A stretch of 64,000 nt of DNA from Cohnella baijiui (GTDB lineage Bacteria; Bacillota; Bacilli; Paenibacillales; Paenibacillaceae), in NCBI RefSeq assembly GCF_020731285.1, contig NZ_JAJFOW010000030.1:1-64000 (forward strand), given 5' to 3'. The notes beneath the pieces are model-generated. The model saw nothing but the letters and a program-made list of their open reading frames with translations. It ran no database searches and had not been told where the DNA came from. Within the stretch, counting starts at the first letter, position 1; every line of letters begins with the position of its first letter. A program made the position numbers and the translations under genes. Shown piece by piece: positions 43,947 through 52,969 of this stretch.

Positions 43947-44890
43947 TTCTTACTGCACTTCGGCGTCCGACTGGTGCCGGAGCGCGTATGTACGGTACTT
44001 CTTACTGCACTTCGGCGTCTGACTGGTGCCGGAGCGCGTATGTACGGTACTTCTTACTGCACTTCGGCGTCCGACTGGTGCTGGAGCGCCTATGTATGGT
44101 ACCTCTTACTGCACTTCGGCGTCCGACTGGTGCCGGAGCGCGTATGTACGGTACTTCTTACTGCACTTCGGCGTCCGACTGGTGCCGGAGCGCCTTTGTA
44201 TGGTACCTCTTACTGCTCTTCGGCGTCCGACTGGTGCCGGAGCGCGTATGTACGGTACTTCTTACTGCACTTCGGCGTCTGACTGGTGCCGGAGCGCCTA
44301 TGTATGGTACTTCTTACTGCACTTCGGCGTCTGACTGGTGCCGGAGCGCGTATGTTCGGTACTTCTTACTGCACTTCGGCGTCCGACTGGTGCTGAGGCG
44401 CCTATGTATGGTATTTCTTACTGCTCTTCGGCGTCTGTCTGGTGCTGGGGCGCCTATGTATGGTACTTCTTACTGCACTTCGGCGTTTGACTGGTGCCGG
44501 AGCGCCTATGTATGGTACTTCTTACTGCACTTCGGCATCTGTCTGGTGCTGGGGCGCCTATGTATGGTACTTCTTACTGCTCTTCGGCGTCCGACTGGTG
44601 CCAGAGCGCCTATGTACGGTACTTCTTACTGCTCTTCGGCGTCCGACTGGTGCCGGAGCGCCTATGTACGGTACTTCTTACTACTCTTCGGCGTTTGTCT
44701 GTTGCTGGGGCGCCCATGTATAGTACCTCTTACTGCTCTTCGGCGTCCGACTGGTGCCAGAGCACCCATGTATGGTACTTCTTACTGCTCTTCGACGTCT
44801 GACTGGTACCAGAGCGCCCATGTATGGTACCTTTTACTGTTCTTCGGCGTCTGACTGGTACTGGGGCGCGATGTACGGTACTTTTTACCG
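43947..44890. repeat. 52-bp minisatellite, about 18 tandem copies
   Basis: The unit begins ttcttactgcacttcggcgt and ends tatgtacggtac. Copy starts lie at 43947, 43999 and so on every 52 bp to about 44882. Copies differ at a few fixed positions (cgtccg/cgtctg, gcgcg/gcgcc, ccgg/tggg, gcac/gctc) and get more diverged to the right. Because 52 is one more than a multiple of three, all plus-strand frames read the same cyclic 52-residue peptide, and a 330-codon open frame results. There is no well-spaced RBS or known domain, so it is listed as a repeat. There are no unique spacers, so it is not a CRISPR. Confidence 0.93.
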
Positions 44891-45072
44891 CACCCGGTCG
44901 TAAGGCCGGACGCCGTCCATCGAAGACTGGGATTTTCTTCTTGATGGTCGCGAGAAAATCAGGTATGCTCATCTTAAACGAATTGCTGTCCTGAAGAACA
45001 GGCCGTTTGTCGCGGAGACGATCCGCGCGGACGGCTTTTTGGTTTGCCATTTCGACCTGGAGAGTGGAAAAA

Positions 45073-45753
45073 ATGGAGGAACTACCGGCCGCGTTCGAAG
45101 CAGCTTACCAGCAGATGATGGATAAGGCGATCTCGACGAGCAGAGGGGAGCGAAAACGAAGGCTGTTGGAGAATCACGGTCATGGTGAAAAAACGTTACT
45201 GGCCAACGCTTGGTGGCCGGCCGTCGGCCATTTGAATTACATTCATCCGGAGTACGAGGTGAAAGATTACAAGGACCGATCGAGGTTTACCGACTTTGCG
45301 TACGTGCCTCCGCTTCCTATTCGGCTCGCGTTGGAATCCGACGGCTTCGGCCCCCACTGGCGGGATATTAGCCGCTGGCAATTCGGGGACGATTTGGACA
45401 GGCAGAATCATCTCTTGATCGACGGATGGCATCTTCTTCGTTTTTCCTATGATGATCTGGTGGCGAAGCCGCGCCGCTGCCAACAGACCGTCATCATGGG
45501 ATTAGCCAGGTGGGGAGGCTCCGTCACGAAGCCGAAAGCGGTCTTAAACGTCTACGAACGGGCATTGCTTCAAATCGGATATGCGAAATCGGGTTGGCTT
45601 TCGCCGCAAGAAGCAAGCTCCGAGCTGGGCATCTGCTTAAAGACGACCATCAAGCATCTCCAATCCCTCGCCGACAAAGGACTGTGTCAAGCCAGCCGCT
45701 CCCCGTCCGGAAGAGCGATGCGTTACCGATTCCCGCTGCCGGGGTCGGAGTAA
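45073..45753 (+). CDS. DUF559/Vsr-like nuclease-fold protein with C-terminal winged helix
   Basis: The 226-residue protein has a central block ALESDGFGPHWRDISRWQFGDDLDRQNHLLIDGWHLLRFSYDDL, which resembles the endonuclease-fold core of DUF559/Vsr proteins (ExDG...D...LRFxxxx). The last 60 residues look like a winged helix (LSPQEASSELGICLKTTIKHLQSLADKGLCQ). ATG at 45073 is chosen over an upstream extension. It is isolated between the minisatellite and the oxidoreductase genes, with no methylase nearby. Whether it cuts DNA is unknown. The family call is from motif memory. Confidence 0.55.
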   Translation: MEELPAAFEAAYQQMMDKAISTSRGERKRRLLENHGHGEKTLLANAWWPAVGHLNYIHPEYEVKDYKDRSRFTDFAYVPPLPIRLALESDGFGPHWRDISRWQFGDDLDRQNHLLIDGWHLLRFSYDDLVAKPRRCQQTVIMGLARWGGSVTKPKAVLNVYERALLQIGYAKSGWLSPQEASSELGICLKTTIKHLQSLADKGLCQASRSPSGRAMRYRFPLPGSE

Positions 45754-45845
45754 CACGGACATGACCGGCACGAGGAGCGGCCGTAGAATGCAACTCCCGT
45801 TTGGCAGTTGAATCATCCCTTGCATTGTCGCTATTCAGGGTTCCA

Positions 45846-45876
45846 TAAAAAACCGCCGGCGGAATGGCCGCCGGCG
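45846..45876 (-). terminator. Terminator of the sugar oxidoreductase genes
   Basis: On the minus strand a strong GC stem (cgccggcgg/ccgccggcg) with a short loop is followed by TTTTTT, 26 bp after the stop of the gene at 45903. Confidence 0.88.
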
Positions 45877-45902
45877 ATCACATGGCATACGATACGATGC
45901 GA

Positions 45903-47069
45903 TTATACCTCTTCTACGCTTACCCAAGCGCCGCGCTCGATGGACAGGTCCACCGCTTCGAGCACCTCTTGGCAGCGGACGCCGTCGAGGAACGTCGGCG
46001 CAAACGGGCTGCCCGTCGACATGTGCTGCAGGAATTCGTAGACGATATGGACGAAGCCATGCTCGTAGCCGATAATATGACCGGCCGGCCACCAGTTGCC
46101 CGCGTACTTGTGCTGCGGCTCGGTTGCCAGGATGCGGCGGAAGCCCGCCAGCTCCGGCTCGTCTTCGCGGAAGTAGACTTCGAGCTCGTTCAAGCGCTCG
46201 AGATCCCAACGGATCGTGCCTTTGCTGCCGTGGATTTCGAACGTATTGCCGTTTTTGCGGCCGCTCGCAAAACGCGTCGCGATGAAGACGCCCATCGCGC
46301 CGTTTTTGAAGTCGGCCAGAAAGCCGGTCGCGTCGTCGACGGTGACTTCGCCCTTCTCTGACGAGCCCGTGCCGGACAGGCCGGACGTGGACGTCGGCAA
46401 GGGACGCTCCTTCACGAACGTGCGGCTGTGTCCGACGACCCGATCGAATTCGCCGATGAGGAACCGGGCGAGATCGATGCTATGCGCGTTCAAGTCGCCG
46501 TGCGTGCCGGAACCGGCTACTTCTTTCTTGAGACGCCAAGCGAGCGGCGCTTCCGGATCGACGAGCCAGTCCTGCAAGTACGTCGCACGGTAGTGGTGGA
46601 TATCGCCCAGCTTGCCGCTGTCGATGATCTGCTTCGCCAGCTGCACGGCGGGCAGGAAGCGGTAGTTGAAGCAGATGGCATGCTTCACGCCCGCTTGCTC
46701 GGCGGCCGCGAGCATCTCGCGCGCGTCCTGCAGGTTCAGGGCGAGCGGCTTTTCGCAGAAGACGTGCTTGCCGTTGGCGATCGCCGCGAGGGCGATCTCC
46801 TTGTGCGCGTCGCTCGGCGCGTTGATGTCGATGAAGTCGATGTCTTCGCGCTCGACCAGCTTGCGCCAGTCGGTCTCGTAGCTCTCCCAGCCGAACTTCT
46901 CGGCCGCTTCCTTGACGCCTTGCTCGTCGCGTCCGCAAATCGCCTTCATGGCGACGCCCGCTTCGAGATCGAAGAACATGCCTACGTCTTTATACGCATG
47001 GCTGTGGGCTTTCCCCATGAACTTGTAGCCCACCATGCCGACGTTTAACGTTTTCTTTACGCCCACCAC
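45903..47069 (-). CDS. Gfo/Idh/MocA-family oxidoreductase
   Basis: The 388-residue NAD(P)-dependent sugar or inositol-type dehydrogenase has a Rossmann fold (NVGMVGYKFMGKAHSHAY), the EKPLALNLQDAREM motif with the catalytic Lys, and a C-terminal alpha/beta domain (SGTHGDLNAHSIDLARFLIGE). Its GTG start lies inside the last codons of the preceding gene (13-bp overlap), which implies coupling. It probably oxidises or isomerises a sugar together with the TIM-barrel protein. Confidence 0.93.
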   Translation of the reverse strand: MVGVKKTLNVGMVGYKFMGKAHSHAYKDVGMFFDLEAGVAMKAICGRDEQGVKEAAEKFGWESYETDWRKLVEREDIDFIDINAPSDAHKEIALAAIANGKHVFCEKPLALNLQDAREMLAAAEQAGVKHAICFNYRFLPAVQLAKQIIDSGKLGDIHHYRATYLQDWLVDPEAPLAWRLKKEVAGSGTHGDLNAHSIDLARFLIGEFDRVVGHSRTFVKERPLPTSTSGLSGTGSSEKGEVTVDDATGFLADFKNGAMGVFIATRFASGRKNGNTFEIHGSKGTIRWDLERLNELEVYFREDEPELAGFRRILATEPQHKYAGNWWPAGHIIGYEHGFVHIVYEFLQHMSTGSPFAPTFLDGVRCQEVLEAVDLSIERGAWVSVEEV

Positions 47070-48019
47070 ATTTCACCCGCTTTCTCGCCGAGGATGAGGC
47101 CGTTCAGGAAGTTCGCCGCTTTGCGGAACCCTTCGCCGACGGACATCAGGCTGTCCTCGTGCTCGATGCTGATCGCGCCGTCGTAGCCGACGAGGCGCAG
47201 CGTGCTGACCATGTGCTTCCAGAAGTCGTCGTCATGGCCGTAGCCGACCGTTCGGAAGATCCAGGAGCGGTTGATTTCGTCGCTGTACGGCTTCACGTCG
47301 AGAACGCCGTTGATCGCCGTATTGCGCGCGTCGATCTTCGTATCCTTCGCATGGACGTGGAAGATGGAGTCCCCGAGCGCTTTGATGCACTCGATCGGAT
47401 CCATCCCCTGCCAGAACAGGTGCGACGGGTCGAAGTTGACGCCGATATTGTCGCCGGCTTCGCGGCGTAGGCGCAGCGCGGTTTCCGTGTTGTACACGAG
47501 GAAGCCCGGATGGGATTCGATCGCGACGCGGACGCCGTGCTTGCGGCAGAAGGCGGATTGTTCCTTCCAGTAGGGAATGGCGACTTCGTTCCACTGCCAT
47601 TCGAGGACCGTCAGGAAGTCCGGCGGCCACGGGCAGGTTACCCAGGACGGATATTTCGAGTTCGGAGACTCGCCAGGGCAGCCCGAGAACGTGATGACCG
47701 TTTCGACGCCCAGTTTCTCCGCCAGCTGCACGGTCGCGACGAAGTCGTCGTGATGCGCTTTGGCGACGCTTTCATCAGGGTGCAACGGATTACCGTGGCA
47801 GCTCAGCGCGCTGATCGTCAAGCCGCGCGATTCGACCGCGGACTTAATCTTGGCGATCGCCGCTTCGTCGTTCAGGATGGTGGCTGCGTTCACATGGGCG
47901 GTGCCTGGAAAAGCGCCCGTGCCGATCTCCACCGCTTGCAGTCCCGCCGCTTTGGCGGTGTCCAGCGCTTCTTCGAACGATTGCTGACCGAACAAGACGA
48001 GAAATACGCCTAATTTCAC
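47057..48019 (-). CDS. Sugar phosphate isomerase/epimerase (xylose isomerase-like TIM barrel)
   Basis: The 320-residue TIM-barrel protein of the AP-endonuclease-2 superfamily has metal ligands in IESHPGF, NFDPSHLFWQGMD, FHVHAKDTKID and SIEHEDSLMS. Start GTG at 48019 is preferred for its AAGGTGA site and because the conserved N-terminus begins KLGVFLVLF; the frame is open to 48055. Such proteins often act with Gfo/Idh/MocA dehydrogenases in inositol or sugar-acid pathways. The substrate is unknown. Confidence 0.92.
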   Translation of the reverse strand: MKLGVFLVLFGQQSFEEALDTAKAAGLQAVEIGTGAFPGTAHVNAATILNDEAAIAKIKSAVESRGLTISALSCHGNPLHPDESVAKAHHDDFVATVQLAEKLGVETVITFSGCPGESPNSKYPSWVTCPWPPDFLTVLEWQWNEVAIPYWKEQSAFCRKHGVRVAIESHPGFLVYNTETALRLRREAGDNIGVNFDPSHLFWQGMDPIECIKALGDSIFHVHAKDTKIDARNTAINGVLDVKPYSDEINRSWIFRTVGYGHDDDFWKHMVSTLRLVGYDGAISIEHEDSLMSVGEGFRKAANFLNGLILGEKAGEMWWA

Positions 48020-48185
48020 GAAGTTCACCTTACCTTTCGCAGGAGTGAAGGCCAAGCCTTTGTTTATTCATCAAACATAGTTTACTAGAAGCGCCGCCAG
48101 AAGTCATCCGCCGATTTTGCCGAATTTGCATCGGAATTTGCCGAATGACGTTGGAGCGCCTCTAGTTGATGCTTGCGTATGCGTT

Positions 48186-49256
48186 TTATTGGAAGGAAAT
48201 TGCTTGTCCCTTGGCGGCGGACTCGTAAATCGCTTCGAGAATCTGCTGTACGACATAGCCCTGTCTTGCGGTGACGACCGGCGATTGATCGTTCAGAATC
48301 GCGTCGATCCAGGCGCGCGCTTCGCGCTCGGCCGAATCGTTCGGCATCGTCGGGTCGAATTGGTTGCCGAAGCTGATTTCCTTCGTATACAGGTTGCCGT
48401 GCTCTTCGCCGTTCACGCGCAGGCCCTGCTTCATGTCGGCGCCCGCTTTGGAGCCGCACAGCGTCACCTTCGCCTCGTCGACGTCGAGCGTGTTGAGCGC
48501 CCAGCTCGACTCGAGCCATACGGTTGCGCCGTTCTTCATCGTGATCATCGCGAACGCCGAATCCTCGACCGTGAACTTGGCCGGATCCCAATTGCCCCAA
48601 GCGTTCGCGGGGCTGCCCTGCTCGGCGAGCTTGCGGTACGTGGTGCCGAGAACGGTCTTCGGCTCGTAGTTGTCCATCATCCAAAGCGCCAAATCCAGCG
48701 CGTGCGTGCCGATATCGATCAGCGGACCTCCGCCCTGCTTGTCCAGGTCGAGGAAGACGCCCCACGTCGGCACGGCGCGGCGGCGTACCGCATGCGCTTT
48801 GGCCAGATATACTTCGCCCAGATCGCCGTTGCGGCAGGCCGCGTGCAGCCAGCGGCTGTCGGCGCGGAAGCGGTTCTGGTAGGCGATGCTCAGCTTGCGC
48901 CCCGTACGCTCGGCCGTCTCCAGCATCCGAAGCGCGTCGGCGGACGTTTTCGCCATCGGCTTTTCGCACAGGACGTGCTTGCCGGCTTCGAGCGCGGCGA
49001 TCGAGATCTCGGCATGCGTATCGTTAGGCGTGCACACGTGCACGACATGCACGTTCGGGTCGCTCAGCAGCTCCTGGACGTTACCGTAGACGCGGGCGTC
49101 GGGCGTGCCGTATTTGGCTTTGGCTTCTTGCGCGCGTTCTTCCGACACGTCGAAGAAAGCGGTGATTTTCACTTCCGGGATTTTGGCGAGCGACGGCAGG
49201 TGCTTGCCGTGCGCAATGCCGCCGCAGCCGATCATACCAACGTGAACATGACTCAA
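48186..49256 (-). CDS. Gfo/Idh/MocA-family oxidoreductase (second)
   Basis: The 356-residue dehydrogenase has HVGMIGCGGIAHGKHLPSL (nucleotide fold), CEKPMAKTSADALRM (catalytic Lys) and DIGTHALDLALWMMDN in the C-terminal domain. The start is TTG at 49256, with AAGGAGG upstream and the conserved N-terminus. It is separated from the TIM-barrel gene by about 166 bp with no clear terminator, and is divergent from the AraC regulator, which likely controls the cluster. Confidence 0.92.
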   Translation of the reverse strand: MSHVHVGMIGCGGIAHGKHLPSLAKIPEVKITAFFDVSEERAQEAKAKYGTPDARVYGNVQELLSDPNVHVVHVCTPNDTHAEISIAALEAGKHVLCEKPMAKTSADALRMLETAERTGRKLSIAYQNRFRADSRWLHAACRNGDLGEVYLAKAHAVRRRAVPTWGVFLDLDKQGGGPLIDIGTHALDLALWMMDNYEPKTVLGTTYRKLAEQGSPANAWGNWDPAKFTVEDSAFAMITMKNGATVWLESSWALNTLDVDEAKVTLCGSKAGADMKQGLRVNGEEHGNLYTKEISFGNQFDPTMPNDSAEREARAWIDAILNDQSPVVTARQGYVVQQILEAIYESAAKGQAISFQ

Positions 49257-49385
49257 GTGGGGTGTCCTCCTTGCGTGATCGCTAGAATCCATCTACAATT
49301 CAAGTATATCACTTGTCATTGGAATTCCCATGTGCGATGATGGGCGGTCATTATGCGATTTTGGCAATAGGGAGGGTCGCGCGGC
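49257..49385. promoter_or_regulatory. Divergent promoter region, oxidoreductase and AraC genes
   Basis: On the minus strand TGATATACT forms an extended -10 (TATACT at 49303-49308). On the plus strand TTGTCA (49313-49318) is 17 bp from GATGAT. The two overlap, so the divergent genes may compete or share control by the AraC protein. Confidence 0.45.
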
Positions 49386-50255
49386 ATGCAGGCCTATCAG
49401 GAGAAAGTCGAATACGAGAATCCCCTGCTATCCATCAAGGTATGGCTGGCCAGACGCGACAGGGAGGGTACCTTCAACTGGCACCATCATCCCGAATGCG
49501 AGCTCCTGCTCGTGTTGAAAGGCCAGCTCGACGTGGACGTCGCGGGAGAGACGCATACGATGAAGGAAGGCGACGTCGTCGTGCTTGGCAGCTCGCAGCT
49601 GCATCGCGACCGCAGCCATGCCGGTCCGCTCGAGTACCTCGTGCTGCAGTTCGACCTCCAGACCTTTTTCGACCAGAGCACCATTCCCTACCTGCAATAT
49701 TTCAACGAGACCAAGGTGCCGCTCAGCGCGATGAACTATATTTTCCGGGACAACGCCGAAGCCCGCCGCCAGGTGGCCGACTGCATCCGGGACATTTACG
49801 AAGAGGCGCTCCGCAAGGAAAGCGGTTACGAGCTGGCCGTCAATTTGCTCATCAAAAAAATCCTCCTCCTGCTGATCCGCAACGATACGATGGGCTTTCT
49901 GGCAGGCCAGGACCGCGTCGAGCGCATCCGCCTGAAGCCGGTGCTCGATTACGTCGAGGAAGGCATCACGGGACGCGTCACCGTCGAAGACGCCTGCCGT
50001 CTCGCCAATATGAGTTATTATTACTTCGTCAAGTTTTTCAAAAAGTCGATGGGCCTCTCCTTTACGGAGTATGTGAACTTTCGCAAAATCAAACGCGCCG
50101 AGCAGCTGCTTCTTACCCGCGACCTCAGCGTCAGCGAAGTCGGCGACCAGATCGGGATGCCGAACATGGCCCATTTCTACAAAATGTTCAAACGGTTCAA
50201 CCAGTGCTCGCCCAAGGACTTTCAGCGCAAGATGCTGGCCTGGGGACGCAAGTAA
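49386..50255 (+). CDS. AraC-family transcriptional regulator with cupin sensor domain
   Basis: The 289-residue regulator has an N-terminal cupin (WHHHPECELLLVLKGQLDVDV; VVLGSSQLHRD) that probably binds a sugar, and a C-terminal double helix-turn-helix (VTVEDACRLANMSYYYFVKFFKKSMGLSFTEYVNFRKIKRAEQLL; SVSEVGDQIGMPNMAHFYKMFKRFNQCSPKDFQ). It lies divergent to the oxidoreductase cluster, its likely target. Confidence 0.94.
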   Translation: MQAYQEKVEYENPLLSIKVWLARRDREGTFNWHHHPECELLLVLKGQLDVDVAGETHTMKEGDVVVLGSSQLHRDRSHAGPLEYLVLQFDLQTFFDQSTIPYLQYFNETKVPLSAMNYIFRDNAEARRQVADCIRDIYEEALRKESGYELAVNLLIKKILLLLIRNDTMGFLAGQDRVERIRLKPVLDYVEEGITGRVTVEDACRLANMSYYYFVKFFKKSMGLSFTEYVNFRKIKRAEQLLLTRDLSVSEVGDQIGMPNMAHFYKMFKRFNQCSPKDFQRKMLAWGRK

Positions 50256-50629
50256 CGCCCGACCGTCCGTCAGCCTGGATAGCGATGGCCGCCGCCTGCA
50301 AGCCGGCGAATCGCGCATCGGGCGCCCGTTCAAGCAACATTACGGCCGCACGGCAACATGCCGGCGGCTCTTATTCGTTAGCACAGACGGTTGCCGGCAC
50401 CTTTTGACTCCCGTTTCCCGTCCCATCTTCCCCATTTTTTGTGCGGCTCCCCTCTCTTCGCCACATCAGGGAACTTTTCAACATTGAGGCATTGTTTTCT
50501 TTTGGGTATAGTAACATAGGTGCTTTTGGAGCCCAGCCGAATTCGCCTTCTGCGCCGGAAGGCGATTTTCCGTTGCGGCCGATTGGAAAGCGCCGACATC
50601 CCATCATCCAGATAGCGAGAGAGGACATT
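50256..50629. other. Gap before the amino-acid importer
   Basis: No gene is seen. A weak terminator for the AraC gene may be formed by cggcaac (50351-50357) and gttgccg (50390-50396) followed by ccttttg. The importer promoter is at 50484-50512. The leader carries a hairpin cgccttctgcgccggaaggcg. Confidence 0.45.
50484..50512 (+). promoter_or_regulatory. Sigma-A promoter of the amino-acid importer
   Basis: TTGAGG (50484-50489) is 17 bp from TATAGT (50507-50512), about 118 bp before the start codon. Confidence 0.6.
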
Positions 50630-52096
50630 ATGAGGAACCAATTCGCAAGACGCCTGATCGTCTCGCTCGTCTGCGCGGTACTGCTGGCGGGCTGCTGGCT
50701 CGCGTTCGCCGAACGGACGGAGGCAGCCGAGCCTGGCCCCGGGAAGACGATCGTCATGGGGACCTCCCCGGACTATCCCCCTTACGAAAGTGTCGATGCC
50801 GCGGGGGGCGGCGAGATCGTCGGGCTCGACATCGATATCGCGAAGCATATCGCGGACAAGCTGGGCTACAAGCTCCAGATCGCGGGCTCCGACTTCGACG
50901 GCTTGATCGCGGCGCTGCAGTCGCGGCGCGTCGACTTCGTCATGTCGGGCATGTCCGCCACCGAGGAGCGCCGAAAAAGCGTCGATTTCTCCGATATTTA
51001 CTACAACGCGAGAAATACGATCGTTTCATTGGAAAAATTCAGCTACGCGTCGCTGGACGAGCTGAAGGGCAAGCGGATCGGCGTCCAGCTCGGCTCGACC
51101 CAGGAGTCCGTCGTGGCGGACATGAAGGACACCCAGATCACCAAGCTGAGCAAGATCCCCGATCTGATGCAGTCGCTGAAGGCCGACCGCATCGACGCGG
51201 CCATTGTCGAAGACGCCGTTGCCGCAGGCTACGTCGGAACGAATGCCGATCTTCACTTCGAGATGATCCCGGCGGAGGTCGGCGGCGAAGGGTACGCCAT
51301 CGCGTTTCCGAAAGGCTCGCCGCTCACCGCCGAGTTCAACGGCGTCCTCCGCGACATGAAGTCGGACGGCACGCTCCAGGCGATCATCGACAAATGGTTC
51401 GGCACCGAGAAGGACGCCGAGCCGTCGGCCGCAACGAGCGGCCTCAACTTCAAGCGTCTCGAGCCGTACGCCGGCTACCTGCTGCGGGGCACGTACGTGA
51501 CGCTGCTGTTCACCTTCGTGTCGGCGCTGTTCGGCTTCGTCTGGGGCGCCATCCTGTCGCTCTTCAAAATTTCGAACGTCGCGCCGCTGCGCTGGTTCTC
51601 GACCGTCTATACGTCGGTCTTCCGCGGAACGCCGCTGCTGCTCCAGCTGCTGCTCATCTACTACGCGGTGCCGCAGCTGTTCGGCTACACCATCCCGGCG
51701 CTCCTTGCGGCCGGCCTCGCCTTCGGCCTCAACTCGGCGGCTTACTTGTCCGAGACGATCCGGGGCGGCATTTTGGCCGTCGACAAAGGGCAGCGCGAAG
51801 CCGCACTGGCGCTTGGCATCCCCTACCGCACGATGATGGCGAGCATCATTTTGCCGCAGGCGATCAAGAACATTTTGCCCGCGCTCGTGAACGAATGCGT
51901 CGCGCTCCTCAAGGAGTCTTCGCTCGTCTCCGTCATCGCCGTCGCGGATCTGCTGTTCCGGGCTTCGGTCATTCGGGCGAACACGTTCCTCGCCTTCGAG
52001 CCGCTGATCGCGGCCGGCGCGATCTACTACGTGCTCGTCCTGATCCTGACGTCGCTCGCCAGACTGCTTGAAAGGAGGATGCGCCGCAGTGATTAA
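50630..52096 (+). CDS. Polar amino-acid ABC transporter, binding protein fused to permease
   Basis: The 488-residue protein joins a solute-binding domain (residues about 35-275, TIVMGTSPDYPPYESV...GLDIDIAKHIADKLGYKL) to a HisM/GlnP permease domain (about 285-485, with EAA loop GQREAALALGIPYRTMM). The N-terminus has a signal-like segment with LLAGC, so it may be lipid-modified or act as a membrane anchor. Such fusions place the receptor on each permease of a dimer. ATG at 50630 follows GAGAGAGGA. The ATPase gene overlaps the 3' end by 8 bp. Confidence 0.93.
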   Translation: MRNQFARRLIVSLVCAVLLAGCWLAFAERTEAAEPGPGKTIVMGTSPDYPPYESVDAAGGGEIVGLDIDIAKHIADKLGYKLQIAGSDFDGLIAALQSRRVDFVMSGMSATEERRKSVDFSDIYYNARNTIVSLEKFSYASLDELKGKRIGVQLGSTQESVVADMKDTQITKLSKIPDLMQSLKADRIDAAIVEDAVAAGYVGTNADLHFEMIPAEVGGEGYAIAFPKGSPLTAEFNGVLRDMKSDGTLQAIIDKWFGTEKDAEPSAATSGLNFKRLEPYAGYLLRGTYVTLLFTFVSALFGFVWGAILSLFKISNVAPLRWFSTVYTSVFRGTPLLLQLLLIYYAVPQLFGYTIPALLAAGLAFGLNSAAYLSETIRGGILAVDKGQREAALALGIPYRTMMASIILPQAIKNILPALVNECVALLKESSLVSVIAVADLLFRASVIRANTFLAFEPLIAAGAIYYVLVLILTSLARLLERRMRRSD

Positions 52097-52811
52097 CGTC
52101 GAAGCGCTCACGAAAACGTACGGCAAGCTCGAGGTGCTGAAGGGCATCTCGACAACGGTGGAGCAAGGGGAGGTCGTCGCGATCATCGGGCCGTCGGGCT
52201 CCGGCAAGTCCACCTTCCTTCGGTGCCTAAACCTGCTCGAGGTCCCGACCGGGGGCCGCATCGTCATCGACGGCGTCGAGCTCACCGATCCGAAGACCGA
52301 CATCACCCGCATCCGTCAACGGATCGGCATGGTTTTCCAGCACTTTCATCTCTTCCCGCACATGACGGTCATGGACAATCTGACGTTTGCGCTGATGCGC
52401 GTCAAAGGGTTGTCCAAGGAGGAGGCGCGCGCCAAGGGCTACATGCTGCTCGAGCGCGTCGGCTTGAAGGACAAAGCGGACGTCTACCCGTCCAAGCTGT
52501 CCGGCGGCCAAAAACAGCGCGTCGCGATCGCCCGGAGCCTCGCGATGGATCCGGAGATCATGCTCTTCGACGAGCCGACCTCCGCGCTCGATCCCGAGAT
52601 GGTCAAGGAGGTGCTCGCGGTCATCCGCGACCTCGCGTCTACGGGGATGACGATGCTCATCGTCACCCACGAGATGAAGTTCGCCCGCGAGGCGGCGGAC
52701 ACGATCTACTTCCTGGACGGCGGGCTGCTCGTCGAGAAGGCCGAGCCCGAACGCTTCTTCGCGCGGCCGCAGTCCGAGCGCGCGGCACGGTTCCTGGAGC
52801 AGGTGCTGTAA
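52089..52811 (+). CDS. Polar amino-acid ABC transporter ATPase (GlnQ type)
   Basis: The 240-residue ATPase has Walker A GPSGSGKST, Q-loop QRIGMVFQHFHLFPHMT, signature LSGGQKQRVAIARSLAM and Walker B IMLFDEPTSALD. The start is GTG at 52089, inside the preceding gene, with GGAGG upstream. It powers the fused receptor/permease. The substrate is a polar amino acid; which one cannot be told. Confidence 0.95.
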   Translation: MINVEALTKTYGKLEVLKGISTTVEQGEVVAIIGPSGSGKSTFLRCLNLLEVPTGGRIVIDGVELTDPKTDITRIRQRIGMVFQHFHLFPHMTVMDNLTFALMRVKGLSKEEARAKGYMLLERVGLKDKADVYPSKLSGGQKQRVAIARSLAMDPEIMLFDEPTSALDPEMVKEVLAVIRDLASTGMTMLIVTHEMKFAREAADTIYFLDGGLLVEKAEPERFFARPQSERAARFLEQVL

Positions 52812-52825
52812 CGGCCTGCGAAACG

Positions 52826-52863
52826 AAAACGGTCCGGTTCCCGAAAGGGGCCGGGCCGTTTTG
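52826..52863 (+). terminator. Terminator of the amino-acid importer
   Basis: The stem aaaacgg.ccgg/ccgg.ccgtttt with a loop of about 12 nt lies 15 bp after the stop. The T-run is part of the stem. Confidence 0.7.
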
Positions 52864-52969
52864 GATTTTGGCGGCGAGGGCCGTTGAGCGGCCAGCGCGC
52901 TTGCGGCGCCTTCGGCGGGCTGTAACCCGACTTTTTCGGGTTACGGCTCGAGACGCCTACTGGTCCGCT

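Noticed and set aside
43862..44854. 330-codon protein over the minisatellite
   Set aside because: Open frames follow from the repeat unit lacking most stops; no well-spaced RBS and no known domain. Kept as a repeat.
43947..44890. CRISPR array
   Set aside because: The repeat is a continuous tandem of 52 bp with no unique spacers and no cas genes nearby.
48020..48185. Terminator between the TIM-barrel and second oxidoreductase genes
   Set aside because: No stable stem with T-run was found, so a shared transcript cannot be excluded.
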